Positions 1 to 9,769 of a stretch of 64,000 nt of DNA are shown here, piece by piece. The DNA comes from Methylophilaceae bacterium (GTDB taxonomy: Bacteria > Pseudomonadota > Gammaproteobacteria > Burkholderiales > Methylophilaceae): assembly GCA_009926205.1 (NCBI GenBank), contig RFPI01000004.1, positions 1-64,000 on the forward strand, in the 5' to 3' direction. The stretch's first letter is position 1. Each line of letters starts with the position of its first letter. The notes beneath the pieces were generated by a model. It did not search any database. It was not told the DNA's origin and saw nothing but the letters and a program-made list of their open reading frames with translations. Position numbers and translations under genes: made by a program.

Positions 1-98
1 CTGTATAGCGCTTACCTGAGTTTGACATCTCTAATCTCCTTACCAATTGATGAGTCTATCCTCTCTCAATACCTGGTACAAAAAATTAACTCAGTTCA
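1..98 (-). mobile_element. Left end of a probable IS3-family insertion sequence, cut by the window edge
   Basis: On the minus strand an ATG at 28-26 follows an AAGGAG ribosome site with 7-nt spacing and opens a frame reading MSNSGKRYT, then a codon beginning with G, before the window ends. That start resembles the first residues of IS3-type OrfA transposases (S/G-KRYT-D/E-EF). The presumed element would begin with TGAACTGA at 98-91, consistent with the 5'-TG terminus usual in IS3 elements. The adjoining adhesin-like frame stops right at this point. Only nine residues are visible, so the family call is an inference from a short match; no second terminus or target duplication can be seen. Confidence 0.42.
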
Positions 99-261
99 CG
101 CCTTTTTTCACAGCAATAATATTGCTATGCTTGCCATCCTTACTAAGTGTTTCTTGTATCAGTTGGTATTTTTTTCCAGCTTTAGCTTGGAATACAGCGT
201 GCTGACCACCTTTAATTTCAATGGCGACCTTGTTGTCCTGCAATAGGGTGACTTTGCCCAT
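91..261 (-). pseudogene. N-terminal fragment resembling the prefix domain of a BapA/LapA-type giant adhesin, broken after about 54 residues
   Basis: A 56-codon frame starts at an ATG (261-259) behind a GGAG ribosome site with 9-nt spacing and ends at TGA 93-91. It begins MGKVTLLQDNKVAI and continues through a QAKAGKKYQLI segment to IIAVKKG. This pattern (short V-rich start, K-A-G-K-Y, then a V-K-K/R-x-G turn) recalls the conserved prefix of very long RTX/Ig-repeat surface adhesins exported by type I secretion. The similarity breaks off where the presumed insertion sequence begins. I therefore read it as the head of an interrupted adhesin gene whose rest lies outside the window. It could instead be an unrelated small protein; no homology search was possible. 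Confidence 0.4.
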
Positions 262-374
262 CGTATGAGACTCCGAAATATTATTGTTTAACTTCGAAAC
301 GTCATGATTTATTGTTATATTCAGTTTCGATTTTTATTTAGCGGGTCATATGTCTATGACTGAGGCTATAATGC

Positions 375-459
375 TGGTGCCCAAGAGAGGACTCGAACCT
401 CCACACCCGAAGGCACATGGACCTGAACCATGCGCGTCTACCAATTCCGCCACTTGGGC
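375..459 (-). tRNA. tRNA-Leu (anticodon CAG)
   Basis: The minus strand folds as a class II tRNA. The 7-bp acceptor stem is GCCCAAG (459-453) with CTTGGGC (385-379), followed by discriminator A and an encoded CCA (377-375). The D-arm contains GGCGGAATTGGTAGACGCG, the anticodon loop TTCAGGT holds CAG (complement of 423-425), there is a long variable arm with a TTCG loop, and the T-arm has GGTTCGAGTCC. Leucine identity follows from the CAG anticodon and the long variable arm. It lies divergently upstream of rnr with no other tRNA beside it. Confidence 0.97.
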
Positions 460-560
460 TATACTAGCCAGAGCCTTTACCAGCCGAAGCTGAAGAATAG
501 TCTTAGGCCGTAAAGCGAGGGCGGAATTTTACCGAAAGACCGACAAAGGAACAACTTATT

Positions 561-2948
561 TTGGCAAGAAAAACACCTAAACAATCTCGCCGTTTATCCA
601 ATGATCCACATGCTTCCCGCGAAAGTGCGAATTATACACACCCGATTCCAAGTCGTGAATATATTCTACAAGTGATGGTGCAGCAGGGAGTGCCAGTTTT
701 TGTTGAAGATTTGTACCGTTTGTTGGAAATCGATAAAAGCGAACGCGAGATTTTTAATCGAAGACTGGCCGCCATGGAGCGAGAGGGTCAGATTATGCGC
801 AATCGGCGCAATGCCTTGTGTGTGACTGAAAAGTTGCATTTAGTCACTGGAACAATACAAGGTCACCCAGATGGTTTTGGGTTTTTGATTCCTGAAAATG
901 GTGGCGATGATATTTTCTTGTCCAATAAAGAAATGGCGCAGGTATTGCATGGAGATCGGGTCATTGTGCGACCTGTAGGGCTGGATAGAAAAGGCCGACC
1001 TGAAGGAAAAATCGTAGAAATTCTCAGTCACAACACGCAAAAGTTAGTTGGAAGACTGATGCGTGAGCAAGGAATAAGTTTTGTGGCTGCTGAAGACCGC
1101 CGCATACACCAAGATATCTTTATTGCGCCTGGGCAGGATATGCAAGCTAAGCCAGGTCAAGTGGTCATGGTGCAGTTGATTGAACAACCTTCGGCCTATG
1201 CTAAGCCTATAGGCAAAGTCACCGAAATTTTGGGCAATTATGCTGACCCGGGGATGGAAATAGAAATTGCCCTACGCAAACATAATCTGCCACACGCATT
1301 TTCACCAGCCGCGCTAAAACAAGCGGAAGCCTACCCGAGGCAGGTGCAGCCTCAAGATTATCGCGGTCGTCGCGATTTGCGCGATCTGCCACTGATTACC
1401 ATAGACGGTGAAACCGCCCGCGATTTTGATGATGCGGTATTTTGTGAACCGCAGGGCAAGGGATGGCGCCTTGTGGTTGCAATTGCCGATGTGAGTTTCT
1501 ATGTGCGTCCGCAAGACGCATTGGATAAAGATGCATATGAGCGAGGCAACTCGGTCTACTTCCCGCGGCGTGTCATCCCTATGTTGCCTGAGGCACTTTC
1601 TAATGGCTTGTGTTCGCTCAATCCCCAAGTCGAGCGTTTGTGTATGGTGTGCGATATGCAAATTGACCCCATGGGTCAAGTGAAGCGCTATGAATTTTAT
1701 CCTTCAGTAATGAATTCAAAAGCGCGGATGACATACACTCAAGTGCACGAGATTTTGACCCAGCCTGAGGGAGCGTTGGCGCAAGAATATGCTTGGTTGG
1801 TGCCGCATTTGCAGCATCTTAATCACTTTTTCCGCTTATCACTCAAGCTAAGAGAGCAGCGCGGTGCGATTGAGTTCGAGAGCCAAGAAACACTGATGAT
1901 ATTTAATGAGCAAGGCAAGATTGAGCGCATCGTGCCAAGTGTGCGTAATGATGCGCACCGATTGATTGAAGAGTGTATGTTGGCAGCCAATGTGTGTGCC
2001 GCAGACTTCTTGCAAACACATCAACAAGCAGCCTTGTATCGCGTTCATGAGGGTCCGACACCAGAAAAGCTTGAGGTGTTGCGCACATTTATGGGCGAGG
2101 TTGGATTTACTGTTGGTGGGGGAGATAACCCACAGGCTAAAGACTATCAAAAACTACTGTCTCGTATTAAGGACCGTCCTGATGCTGGTTTGCTGCAAAC
2201 AGTCATGTTGCGTTCCATGCAGCAAGCCGTCTACAGCCCAGATAATGTCGGCCACTTTGGTCTGGCTTATGAAGCATATACCCATTTCACCTCACCGATT
2301 CGTCGCTACCCTGATTTGTTGGTGCACCGTGCCATTAAAGCAGTATTGGATGGCAAGCAATACCAAGCTGGCAATTGGCATGAATTAGGACAGCATTGCT
2401 CGATAACTGAGCGTCGTGCCGATGACGCGACAAGAGATGTCAATAACTGGCTCAAATGTTTCTATATGCAAGATAAATTGGGCGAAGAGTTTGATGGCAC
2501 TGTCGCAGGTGTGACCAGTTTTGGTTTGTTTGTTGCGCTTGATGACCTGATGATTGAAGGTTTGTTGCACGTCACGGAGTTGGGTAATGACTATTTTGAA
2601 TATGACAAAATGCGCCATGAGATGCGCGGTGAGCGAACCGGAGCAAAATATCGCTTAGGAGATCGATTGCGGGTTAAAGTCAGTCGGGTAGATTTAGAAA
2701 CTTCCCGCATTGATTTTGTGCTGGCGAATCAATTTAACGCCATAGCAGCGATTTTGCCAGATCGATATTTGGACGACTACAGACCCAGCAAGTCATCCGG
2801 TCAAGACAAAAACAAGTCAGCAAAAACGAGTAAATATAGCTCTACAAAATCGGTTAAAACAAGCACAAAATCGTTGAAAAATACTACAAAAACGACGAAA
2901 ACGCAGTCAAAAGCGAAAAAGTCGATTAACAAAAAATCTAAAAGATAG
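561..2948 (+). CDS. rnr: Ribonuclease R, 3'-5' exoribonuclease
   Basis: Processive 3'-5' exoribonuclease of the RNB/RNase II family that degrades structured RNA in the cytoplasm. The 795-residue frame has an N-terminal winged-helix region (about 30-85), cold-shock OB domains (about 90-220), the RNB core with the metal-binding stretch ARDFDDAVF near residue 288, and an S1 domain (about 640-725). It ends in a low-complexity Lys/Ser/Thr tail from about residue 740, typical of RNase R rather than RNase II. The start is TTG at 561, supported by AAAGGA ten bases upstream; no better ATG lies before the conserved region. rlmB follows after 10 bases, the common rnr-rlmB pair. Confidence 0.96.
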   Translation: MARKTPKQSRRLSNDPHASRESANYTHPIPSREYILQVMVQQGVPVFVEDLYRLLEIDKSEREIFNRRLAAMEREGQIMRNRRNALCVTEKLHLVTGTIQGHPDGFGFLIPENGGDDIFLSNKEMAQVLHGDRVIVRPVGLDRKGRPEGKIVEILSHNTQKLVGRLMREQGISFVAAEDRRIHQDIFIAPGQDMQAKPGQVVMVQLIEQPSAYAKPIGKVTEILGNYADPGMEIEIALRKHNLPHAFSPAALKQAEAYPRQVQPQDYRGRRDLRDLPLITIDGETARDFDDAVFCEPQGKGWRLVVAIADVSFYVRPQDALDKDAYERGNSVYFPRRVIPMLPEALSNGLCSLNPQVERLCMVCDMQIDPMGQVKRYEFYPSVMNSKARMTYTQVHEILTQPEGALAQEYAWLVPHLQHLNHFFRLSLKLREQRGAIEFESQETLMIFNEQGKIERIVPSVRNDAHRLIEECMLAANVCAADFLQTHQQAALYRVHEGPTPEKLEVLRTFMGEVGFTVGGGDNPQAKDYQKLLSRIKDRPDAGLLQTVMLRSMQQAVYSPDNVGHFGLAYEAYTHFTSPIRRYPDLLVHRAIKAVLDGKQYQAGNWHELGQHCSITERRADDATRDVNNWLKCFYMQDKLGEEFDGTVAGVTSFGLFVALDDLMIEGLLHVTELGNDYFEYDKMRHEMRGERTGAKYRLGDRLRVKVSRVDLETSRIDFVLANQFNAIAAILPDRYLDDYRPSKSSGQDKNKSAKTSKYSSTKSVKTSTKSLKNTTKTTKTQSKAKKSINKKSKR

Positions 2949-2958
2949 GAAATAGGGA

Positions 2959-3711
2959 ATGAGTCAAAGCAGAATCATATTTGGATTTCATGCGATACAA
3001 AGTCGTTTGCGCCAAAATTCGGCCAGCATACAAGAGCTGATGATAGATAAAGATCGTATTGATGCACGTATGCGTGATTTGTTGCATGTTGCTAAGCAAA
3101 ATCAAGTGCGCGTGATGGAGCTCGAAAGGTCGCGTTTGGATGGTATCGCTGGAGCCCATGCACGTCATCAAGGGGTGGTGGCCAGAGTGTTGGATACCCC
3201 TATGCCATACCAAGATATTGACGATATTTTGGAATCTGAGTTGAGCGAGCCCGTATTGTTGCTCGTATTGGACGGCGTAGAAGATCCACATAACTTGGGT
3301 GCTTGTCTGCGCGTGGCCGACGCTATGGGTGTGCATGCTGTCATTGCTCCCAAGGACCGCGCTGTTGGACTGAATGCAACCGTGCGAAAAGTAGCTTGTG
3401 GTGCGGCTGAAACAGTCCCTTTTATTACAGTAACGAATTTAGCGAGAACCTTGCGAGAATTAAAAGAGAAGGGTGTGTTTGTTATAGGGACGTCCGCTGA
3501 AGCTAATAGTGAATTGCCGCAAGCACAATTGCAAGGCCCGTTGGCGATTGTGTTAGGTGCTGAGGGAACGGGCTTGCGTCGTTTAACCGAAGAAAATTGT
3601 GACAGTCTCATAAAAATCCCGATGTTGGGCACAGTGGAAAGCCTCAATGTTTCCGTCGCCAGTGGCATATGTCTGTATGAAATTCGTCGACAAAGAATGC
3701 AGCTGGCCTAA
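2959..3711 (+). CDS. rlmB: 23S rRNA (guanosine-2'-O)-methyltransferase RlmB
   Basis: SpoU/TrmH-family SPOUT methyltransferase that in E. coli methylates the ribose of G2251 in 23S rRNA using SAM. The 250-residue protein has an N-terminal substrate-binding domain ([11 protein letters not shown], then RHQGVVARV) and a C-terminal knotted SPOUT domain. That domain carries the family motifs [27 protein letters not shown] and [17 protein letters not shown]. It starts at an ATG behind GGAAATAGGGA, ten bases after rnr, so the two are probably co-transcribed. Length and motifs match RlmB closely. Confidence 0.95.
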   Translation: MSQSRIIFGFHAIQSRLRQNSASIQELMIDKDRIDARMRDLLHVAKQNQVRVMELERSRLDGIAGAHARHQGVVARVLDTPMPYQDIDDILESELSEPVLLLVLDGVEDPHNLGACLRVADAMGVHAVIAPKDRAVGLNATVRKVACGAAETVPFITVTNLARTLRELKEKGVFVIGTSAEANSELPQAQLQGPLAIVLGAEGTGLRRLTEENCDSLIKIPMLGTVESLNVSVASGICLYEIRRQRMQLA

Positions 3712-3759
3712 GACCACGGCAAGCGATGTTTAAGCCTTTTTAAAACCCTCAACAATACA

Positions 3760-3810
3760 CCACGCTAAATTTAACCATTAAATGCCATAGAAACTTCTGA
3801 TTTAGCGTGG
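3760..3810 (+). terminator. Long-loop hairpin after rlmB, terminator-like
   Basis: A perfect 11-bp inverted repeat (CCACGCTAAAT at 3760-3770, ATTTAGCGTGG at 3800-3810) with a 29-nt loop is followed directly by TTTT. It sits in the 184-nt gap between rlmB and ndk, which otherwise shows no reading frame. The loop is unusually long for an intrinsic terminator, so termination of the rnr-rlmB transcript is plausible but not certain. Confidence 0.5.
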
Positions 3811-3895
3811 TTTTCCCTTTATAAAACAGCCTGAAAATGGTATGTTTACGCTCTTTTATTTTTCGTCCTTTTTAATTTAATTTTTTGGAGTCATT

Positions 3896-4300
3896 ATGGC
3901 CTTAGAACGTACTTTATCCATTATCAAACCTGACGCAGTTGCTAAAAATGTGATCGGTCAGATTTATTCACGTTTTGAAAATGCTGGTTTGAAAATTGTT
4001 GCTGCAAGAATGGCACACCTGAGCCAAGCTGAAGCAGAAGGTTTCTATGCCGTTCATAAAGATCGTCCTTTCTTCAATGACTTGGTTAAATTTATGATTT
4101 CTGGCCCAGTGATGATTCAAGTATTGGAAGGCGATAACGCGGTTTTAAAAAATCGTGAATTGATGGGCGCGACCAATCCTAAGGATGCTGCACCTGGTAC
4201 GATTCGTGCTGATTTCGCGGAAAGCATTGATGCGAATGCGGTACATGGATCAGATTCTTTAGAAAACGCAGCCATTGAAATCAAATATTTCTTTGGTTAA
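3896..4300 (+). CDS. ndk: Nucleoside diphosphate kinase
   Basis: Transfers the gamma-phosphate of ATP to nucleoside diphosphates through a phosphohistidine intermediate, balancing NTP and dNTP pools in the cytoplasm. The protein starts [15 protein letters not shown] and carries the active-site signature NAVHGSDS with the catalytic histidine at residue 117. At 134 residues it is a few residues shorter than the common 140-143, the difference lying at the C-terminus, and looks intact. A TTGGAG ribosome site precedes the ATG. It appears to be its own transcription unit, flanked by hairpins on both sides. Confidence 0.97.
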   Translation: MALERTLSIIKPDAVAKNVIGQIYSRFENAGLKIVAARMAHLSQAEAEGFYAVHKDRPFFNDLVKFMISGPVMIQVLEGDNAVLKNRELMGATNPKDAAPGTIRADFAESIDANAVHGSDSLENAAIEIKYFFG

Positions 4301-4337
4301 TAAAACAATTAATTCAATTACTTAATTAATTGTTTTA
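4301..4337 (+). terminator. AT-rich 14-bp hairpin after ndk
   Basis: TAAAACAATTAATT (4301-4314) and AATTAATTGTTTTA (4324-4337) form a perfect 14-bp stem around a 9-nt loop directly after the ndk stop codon. The 3' arm supplies a short U run. The low GC of the stem makes it a weak but plausible terminator before rlmN. Confidence 0.5.
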
Positions 4338-4359
4338 AGAATTAACTTTACTATCTATC

Positions 4360-5457
4360 ATGAAAAATCTGCTTGATTACACGCAAAGCCAGTTGGCAGA
4401 GTTTTTTGTCGCTATGGGCGAGAAGCCCTTTCGTGCCAAACAACTGATGCGCTGGATACACCACTATGGTGTGCGTGATATCGAGCAGATGACGGATATT
4501 GCCAAAGGATTGCGCGCCAAGTTGGCGGAGCAAACCTGCATTCAGCCACCTAGCATTCAAACCGAGTTGTTGTCAGATGACGGCACACGCAAGTGGTTGA
4601 TTGCGGCGGGTGATGGAAATGCGGTGGAGACTGTGTTTATTCCTGAGCAAGATAGAGGCACATTGTGCGTTTCTTCCCAAGTGGGTTGTGCGCTTGCCTG
4701 TACTTTTTGTTCTACCGGAAGACAGGGTTTCAATCGTAACCTTTGCGTTGCAGAGATTATCGGACAGTTATGGGTGGCTAATGCCTCGCTTCGTGCTGCG
4801 CCTGATTATGAATTGTTGAGTCATGATGACCGCATTATTAGCAATGTGGTGATGATGGGTATGGGTGAGCCACTAGCTAACTACGACAATGTAGTCAGCG
4901 CCATGCAAATTATGCTGGATGACTCTGCATATGGTCTCAGTCGACGCAGAGTCACGCTCTCTACCAGCGGTTTAGTACCAGCCATGGATAAATTAAAACA
5001 TGATTGCCCTGTGGCACTGGCTGTCTCATTGCATGCGCCAAATGATGCTTTGCGTGATGAGATTGTCCCGATTAATCAAAAATATCCACTAGCCGAGCTA
5101 ATGGCGGCTTGCCAGCGCTATCTTGAATATGCGCCACGCGACTTTATTACTTTCGAATATGTGATGCTGCATGATGTTAATGACAGCATACAACACGCCC
5201 AGCAATTGCTAGACTTGGTGCGTGATGTGCCATGTAAGTTTAATTTGATCCCATTTAATCCTTTCCCTAACAGCGGATATCGCACATCGAGCGCAGATAA
5301 CATCCGGCGCTTTAGAGAGGTTTTACAACAACAAGGATATGTCGTGACTACCCGCAAAACACGTGGCGATGATATTGATGCCGCTTGTGGCCAACTGGCC
5401 GGGCAGGTGCAAGATAAAACAAAGCGTGCCATCAAGATGGCTGTCGTAGCGGGCTAA
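4360..5457 (+). CDS. rlmN: Dual-specificity 23S rRNA/tRNA adenine-C2 methyltransferase RlmN
   Basis: Radical-SAM enzyme that methylates C2 of adenosine (A2503 of 23S rRNA and A37 of several tRNAs in E. coli). The 365-residue protein has an N-terminal accessory region, then the 4Fe-4S binding CxxxCxxC motif with C110, C114 and C117. [14 protein letters not shown] and the late [15 protein letters not shown] stretch follow; the latter contains the second catalytic cysteine of the family. The last codons overlap a possible upstream start of rodZ, so rlmN-rodZ-ispG-hisS form a tightly packed operon, the usual betaproteobacterial order. Confidence 0.96.
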   Translation: MKNLLDYTQSQLAEFFVAMGEKPFRAKQLMRWIHHYGVRDIEQMTDIAKGLRAKLAEQTCIQPPSIQTELLSDDGTRKWLIAAGDGNAVETVFIPEQDRGTLCVSSQVGCALACTFCSTGRQGFNRNLCVAEIIGQLWVANASLRAAPDYELLSHDDRIISNVVMMGMGEPLANYDNVVSAMQIMLDDSAYGLSRRRVTLSTSGLVPAMDKLKHDCPVALAVSLHAPNDALRDEIVPINQKYPLAELMAACQRYLEYAPRDFITFEYVMLHDVNDSIQHAQQLLDLVRDVPCKFNLIPFNPFPNSGYRTSSADNIRRFREVLQQQGYVVTTRKTRGDDIDAACGQLAGQVQDKTKRAIKMAVVAG

Positions 5458-5468
5458 TGGAGGTTGAT

Positions 5469-6269
5469 ATGCAAGAGCAAAATCAAAGTCTAGGCGAAAT
5501 ACTTCGACAATCCAGAGAGTCTAAAAAACTCAGTATCCAGCAAGTAGCGGAACGCTTGAGGTTGTCCGTTGCTAAGATTCAGGCCATTGAATCCGATGAT
5601 GTCGAATTACTGCGCACTGATTTAGCACGCGGCTACATTCGTAATTATGCAAAGCTGTTGGGCACTGATGCGCAAATACTTTTAGATTTGCATAGTCAAG
5701 CCTACCCACAGCAACAACAGCAAATTTTCATTGCCACCGAGGCCTTACAGAAAAAGGCTGATCAATATCGCGCCCTGAGAAAAAACCTGTTAATAGTATT
5801 TGTTTTAATGGTATCAATTTCCTTGATTGGTATTGGCGCTTATCATGGTGTCACTTATCTAGCTGAACATCAGTCAATGCCAGTATCCAACGAAGCAAAC
5901 GCTGAAAATGAAGCCGCAACGGAAAAGCAGATTTTAGATAAAGAGCAAGTGGCTGCCGAAGTCAATGCGCAAGCTGATAAACAAGAGAGTGTAAATGCCA
6001 ATACAAACGCAAATGGTCCGATGCAGCAAGGTCAAATAGAATTGAAATTAGTATTTACTGAGCAATCATGGACCAGCGTGAGAGACATAGAGGGGCGCTC
6101 TATTTACAATAAATTGGCTGAGGCTGGAACGCAGGACCTAGTATACGGTTTTCCGCCATTAAAGCTGATTGTTGGCAATGTGCACGGAACCAAAGTTTAT
6201 GCGCATGGCAGTGAAATTTCTCTTGATAAATATATGCAAAACAATGTTGCAAGATTGAATGTGGAGTAA
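5469..6269 (+). CDS. rodZ: RodZ-like cytoskeletal/cell-shape protein
   Basis: Membrane-anchored partner of MreB in rod-shape maintenance. The 266-residue protein has a cytoplasmic Xre-type helix-turn-helix (about 8-70, [20 protein letters not shown]), a basic stretch, and one membrane segment near 107-128 ([19 protein letters not shown]). An Ala/Asn/Glu/Gln-rich periplasmic linker leads to a C-terminal beta domain of the DUF4115 type ending near LNVE. I chose the ATG at 5469 because a GGAGG site lies six bases before it. An ATG at 5457 in the same frame overlaps the rlmN stop and has no ribosome site. In this genomic position the gene is usually rodZ. Confidence 0.86.
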   Translation: MQEQNQSLGEILRQSRESKKLSIQQVAERLRLSVAKIQAIESDDVELLRTDLARGYIRNYAKLLGTDAQILLDLHSQAYPQQQQQIFIATEALQKKADQYRALRKNLLIVFVLMVSISLIGIGAYHGVTYLAEHQSMPVSNEANAENEAATEKQILDKEQVAAEVNAQADKQESVNANTNANGPMQQGQIELKLVFTEQSWTSVRDIEGRSIYNKLAEAGTQDLVYGFPPLKLIVGNVHGTKVYAHGSEISLDKYMQNNVARLNVE

Positions 6270-6273
6270 TCGA

Positions 6274-7554
6274 TTGGAAAACCCAATCAAGCGTCGTCAG
6301 TCATTACAGGTGATGGTAGGTCACGTGCCAGTCGGCGGAGATGCGCCTGTAGTAGTTCAGTCTATGACCAATACCGATACAGCAGATGCTGAAGCAACCG
6401 TCAAACAAGTCCTGGAGCTTTGGCAAGCAGGTTCTGAGGTGGTGAGAATCACCGTCAACTCAGCCGAGGCTGCTGCACAAGTCTCGACCATACGCCAACG
6501 ATTAGATGCACTAGGATGTAATGTGCCTTTGGTAGGCGATTTTCACTATAACGGTCACAAATTACTTCAAGCCTATCCCGATTGCGCGCAGGCATTAGCC
6601 AAATACAGGATTAACCCTGGCAATGTAGGCAAAGGCAGTAAACGCGACGAGCAATTTGCTGCCATGATAGAAGCCGCTATTCAATATAAAAAACCGATTC
6701 GAATCGGTGTAAATTGGGGTAGCTTGGATCAAGCAAAGTTGGCTCAAATGATGGATGCCAATGCACAACGTGCAGAGCCATTATCATCAGAAGCATTAAT
6801 GCGTGAGGCCTTGATTGAATCTGCACTTGAGAGTGCTGCTCAAGCAGAAGCTTTAGGGTTGCCTGCCAATCAAATCGTGATTTCTTGCAAAGTCAGTGCG
6901 GTACAAGATTTGATTATGGTCTATCAAGACTTGGCAAAGCGCTGCCAATATCCATTGCACTTAGGCTTAACCGAGGCCGGTATGGGCTCTAAAGGTATCG
7001 TTGCCTCAACGGCGGCCATCGCCATTTTGTTGCAACAAGGGATAGGCGACACCATACGCGTGAGCTTGACGCCAGAACCCAATGAATCGCGGACCCGCGA
7101 GGTGGTGGTTGCGCAAGAAATTTTGCAGACCATGGGGATACGCTCCTTTACCCCATTGGTAACAGCATGTCCTGGTTGTGGTCGCACCACATCCACTTTC
7201 TTCCAAGAGTTGGCTCAGCAAATTCAACGCTATTTGCGCGACCAAATGCCAATTTGGCGGGCTGACTATCCAGGCGTCGAAAATATGAGTGTGGCCGTGA
7301 TGGGCTGTGTTGTGAATGGCCCGGGGGAATCGAAGTTAGCCAATATCGGCATTAGTTTGCCTGGTACTGGCGAGGTGCCTGTAGCCCCCGTGTTTGTTGA
7401 TGGTGAAAAAACAGTGACGCTCAAAGGAGAGCGTATTGCAGAGGAATTTCAGGCTATCGTACAAGATTATGTAGAGAAAAACTACGCGCCTGGTGGCCGT
7501 TTACGACGCAGCACGGAATCAAAAATAATTTCTATTCAAGCGATATCATCATGA
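6274..7554 (+). CDS. ispG: 4-hydroxy-3-methylbut-2-enyl diphosphate synthase (IspG/GcpE)
   Basis: 4Fe-4S enzyme of the MEP isoprenoid pathway converting MEcPP to HMBPP; dxr of the same pathway is at 59132. The chain has a TIM-barrel N-terminal half ([18 protein letters not shown]) and a C-terminal ferredoxin-reductase-like domain with cluster cysteines in CPGCGRTT (about C299, C302) and GCVVNGPGE (about C345). I prefer the TTG at 6274 because GTGGAG lies seven bases before it and the protein then begins [10 protein letters not shown], the usual family start. The in-frame ATG at 6259 overlaps rodZ and has no ribosome site. Length from the TTG is 426 residues. Confidence 0.95.
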   Translation: MENPIKRRQSLQVMVGHVPVGGDAPVVVQSMTNTDTADAEATVKQVLELWQAGSEVVRITVNSAEAAAQVSTIRQRLDALGCNVPLVGDFHYNGHKLLQAYPDCAQALAKYRINPGNVGKGSKRDEQFAAMIEAAIQYKKPIRIGVNWGSLDQAKLAQMMDANAQRAEPLSSEALMREALIESALESAAQAEALGLPANQIVISCKVSAVQDLIMVYQDLAKRCQYPLHLGLTEAGMGSKGIVASTAAIAILLQQGIGDTIRVSLTPEPNESRTREVVVAQEILQTMGIRSFTPLVTACPGCGRTTSTFFQELAQQIQRYLRDQMPIWRADYPGVENMSVAVMGCVVNGPGESKLANIGISLPGTGEVPVAPVFVDGEKTVTLKGERIAEEFQAIVQDYVEKNYAPGGRLRRSTESKIISIQAISS

Positions 7555-8819
7555 GTAAATTCCAATCCATTAAAGGCTTCTATGATGTACTGCCTGAGCT
7601 CACGCCTTTATGGCAAAAGCTGGAGAGTACGGCAACTAAAGTTTTGCAACAATATGGCTATCGCAATATTCGCATGCCTGTCGTGGAAAGCACAGATTTG
7701 TTTGTGCGCAGCGTAGGGGAGCATACCGATATCGTCGAGAAAGAAATGTACTCTTGGACAGATGCCTTGAATGGCGATCGTTTGACTTTGCGCCCTGAAG
7801 GGACTGCTGGCTGTGTGCGCGCTGTGGTTGAGCATAGCTTGACTTACAACGGGGCTCAACGCTTATGGTATATGGGACCCATGTTCAGACACGAGAATGT
7901 GCAAAAAGGACGTCAACGTCAATTCCATCAAATTGGTGTAGAGGCTTTTGGGTTTTCAGGCCCAGAAGTGGATGCTGAACAAATCGCTATGCTGACTCGC
8001 CTTTGGCAAGCATTGGGTCTAAAAGATGTGCAGTTGCATTTGAATAGCATAGGGGATGCGCATGAGCGCGCGGAATATCGTGAGGCGTTGATAGCTTATT
8101 TGTTGCAACATGAAGCCATCTTGGATGGCGATGCTAAACGCCGTTTACACAGCAATCCATTGCGTATACTGGATAGTAAGAATCCCACTATGCAAGCCAT
8201 GATAGAGCAAGCGCCTAAGTTGATGGACTTTTTGGGTGAGCAGACTAGGGCGCACTTTGCTGGGGTTTGTCAGCGCTTAGATGCTTTAGGTATCGCATAC
8301 CACATCAATCATCGACTGGTACGTGGCTTAGATTATTACAATCGCACGGTGTTTGAATTCGTTACTGATCGATTGGGAGCGCAAGGCACCATTGCTGGTG
8401 GTGGTCGCTATGATAGTCTTGTAGAGCGTATTGGCGGTCAATCTACACCCGCATGCGGCTTCGGTATTGGTCTAGAGCGCGTATTGTTACTGATGCAAGA
8501 ATTTGGTGTTGAAGCCCATCAGCATGTTGATGCCTACTTGGTAAATCTTGGTGAGCTGGCAGAACAGCAGGCATTTAAGCTCGCCGAAACATTGCGCGAT
8601 GCCGGTATCAATGTGGTGATGAATGCCGAGTCTGGAAGCTTTAAGTCACAAATGAAAAAAGCGGACAGAAGTGAAGCACGATTTGCGTTGATTTTAGGCG
8701 ATGACGAATGTCGTGATAATAAAGTGAGTATTAAACATATGGCAGGGGCATTAGAGCAACAAACACTGTCTTGGAATGAAGCTAGAGACTTAATCCTTGC
8801 TCATCGTGCAAATGACTGA
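7551..8819 (+). CDS. hisS: Histidyl-tRNA synthetase
   Basis: Class II aminoacyl-tRNA synthetase that charges tRNA-His. The 422-residue protein shows the class II core (motif 2 [16 protein letters not shown], then [20 protein letters not shown]). It also has the histidine-specific stretch [14 protein letters not shown] with [14 protein letters not shown], motif 3 around [12 protein letters not shown], and a C-terminal anticodon-binding domain from about residue 325. It begins in an ATGA overlap with ispG, indicating translational coupling. A catalytic-site paralogue without full synthetase function, hisZ, is present at 42292 and is clearly distinct. Confidence 0.97.
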   Translation: MSKFQSIKGFYDVLPELTPLWQKLESTATKVLQQYGYRNIRMPVVESTDLFVRSVGEHTDIVEKEMYSWTDALNGDRLTLRPEGTAGCVRAVVEHSLTYNGAQRLWYMGPMFRHENVQKGRQRQFHQIGVEAFGFSGPEVDAEQIAMLTRLWQALGLKDVQLHLNSIGDAHERAEYREALIAYLLQHEAILDGDAKRRLHSNPLRILDSKNPTMQAMIEQAPKLMDFLGEQTRAHFAGVCQRLDALGIAYHINHRLVRGLDYYNRTVFEFVTDRLGAQGTIAGGGRYDSLVERIGGQSTPACGFGIGLERVLLLMQEFGVEAHQHVDAYLVNLGELAEQQAFKLAETLRDAGINVVMNAESGSFKSQMKKADRSEARFALILGDDECRDNKVSIKHMAGALEQQTLSWNEARDLILAHRAND

Positions 8820-8882
8820 AAAAAGTGAACGAAATTCAGCAAATTAGGCTCAATGTAACAACCCATTTGATGAAAGTTTGAC

Positions 8883-9470
8883 ATGAGCAAACTGCTACAG
8901 ATACAACACCTGACGATTGCCCCTCAACAACAGCCCGAGCGATTGTTGGTGAAGGATGTGAATTTAGTTGTGGAAGCCGGTAAAACAACCTGTGTGGTCG
9001 GTGAGTCAGGCAGCGGTAAAAGTTTAACAGCACTATCCATCATGGGTTTGCTCTCAACACAATTACAGCGCCTGCAAGGCGATATCATTTTCAAGGGTCA
9101 ATCGCTTGCATCATTAAGCCTTGAGGAAATGCGTAAAATTCGTGGCTGTCAGATTGGTATGATTTTCCAAGAGCCGATGACCTCGCTAAATCCTGTATTA
9201 ACTATAGGTTTTCAAATTGCAGAGCCACTCTCGGTGCATCTTGGCCTTAAAGGACAAGCTTTGCATGCAAAAGTGGCTGAACTGTTAACGCAAGTAGGAA
9301 TTCCGTCTGATCGAGCTAATGCCTATCCAGATGAACTGTCTGGTGGACAACGTCAACGGGTCATGATTGCGATGAGTATTGCTTGTCGTCCAGCCATGTT
9401 GATTGCTGATGAGCCAACAACGGCACTGGATGTGACGGTACAGGCGCAAATTCTTAGGTTGATGATTTGA
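8883..9470 (+). CDS. Oligopeptide-type ABC transporter ATPase, N-terminal part of a frame-broken gene
   Basis: The frame encodes the first two thirds of a nucleotide-binding domain of the Opp/Dpp/YejF type. It has Walker A GESGSGKS near residue 42, Q-loop [11 protein letters not shown], signature [13 protein letters not shown], Walker [13 protein letters not shown] and the beginning of the next helix. It stops at TGA 9468-9470 just after the D-loop. The missing H-loop and C-terminal oligopeptide tail continue in another frame from 9467, so one base has been lost (or two gained) near 9460-9468. As it stands the product lacks the switch histidine and should be inactive alone. A sequencing or assembly error is the simplest alternative. 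No permease or binding-protein gene is adjacent. Confidence 0.8.
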   Translation: MSKLLQIQHLTIAPQQQPERLLVKDVNLVVEAGKTTCVVGESGSGKSLTALSIMGLLSTQLQRLQGDIIFKGQSLASLSLEEMRKIRGCQIGMIFQEPMTSLNPVLTIGFQIAEPLSVHLGLKGQALHAKVAELLTQVGIPSDRANAYPDELSGGQRQRVMIAMSIACRPAMLIADEPTTALDVTVQAQILRLMI

Positions 9471-9769
9471 AACATGAAATGAATATGGGCATGCTACTCA
9501 TTACCCATGATTTTGGTGTAGTTGCAGATGTGGCTGACCATGTTGTGGTGATGTTCCGAGGTGAAATCGTCGAGCAAGGCCCTGTTGCCACTGTGTTGAA
9601 TAAACCAAAGCATCCATACACAAAAGCTTTGCTGGCATGTGTCCCGGATGCTGAAGGAAAAAAGCAGTTAAAGCCTATGGATTATAGTTGGCTGGAATCT
9701 GAGACATTAAAGTCAAGTACTACAAAAAAGCCAAAAACTAAGGCAAAAACTGCGGGAGTGCTGGCATGA
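9467..9769 (+). CDS. C-terminal part of the same frame-broken ABC ATPase
   Basis: This frame continues the preceding one. It reads [28 protein letters not shown], which supplies the H-loop (THD) expected right after the D-loop. The oligopeptide-transporter tail [17 protein letters not shown] follows, and the frame ends in a Lys/Thr-rich stretch. Nothing resembling an independent start domain is present; the nominal TTG start at 9467 overlaps the upstream stop. Joined, the two frames would give one ATPase of about 295 residues similar to the first half of E. coli YejF. It ends in an ATGA overlap with the second ATPase. Confidence 0.75.
   Translation: MKHEMNMGMLLITHDFGVVADVADHVVVMFRGEIVEQGPVATVLNKPKHPYTKALLACVPDAEGKKQLKPMDYSWLESETLKSSTTKKPKTKAKTAGVLA

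Noticed and set aside
22-246. 74-codon plus-strand frame at the left edge
   Set aside because: It is antisense to the adhesin-like frame and the IS end, has no ribosome site, and shows no family resemblance.
350-490. Plus-strand frame beginning MSMTEAIMLVPKRGLEPP
   Set aside because: It runs through the antisense of tRNA-Leu; the RGLEPP-type peptide is a well-known artefact of translating antisense tRNA.
3168-3668. 166-codon minus-strand frame within rlmB
   Set aside because: It lies wholly antisense to the conserved SPOUT domain and has the composition of an opposite-strand shadow.
9455-9475. Programmed ribosomal frameshift in the ABC ATPase gene
   Set aside because: No X-XXY-YYZ slippery heptamer or downstream stimulatory hairpin is visible; accidental frame loss is simpler.
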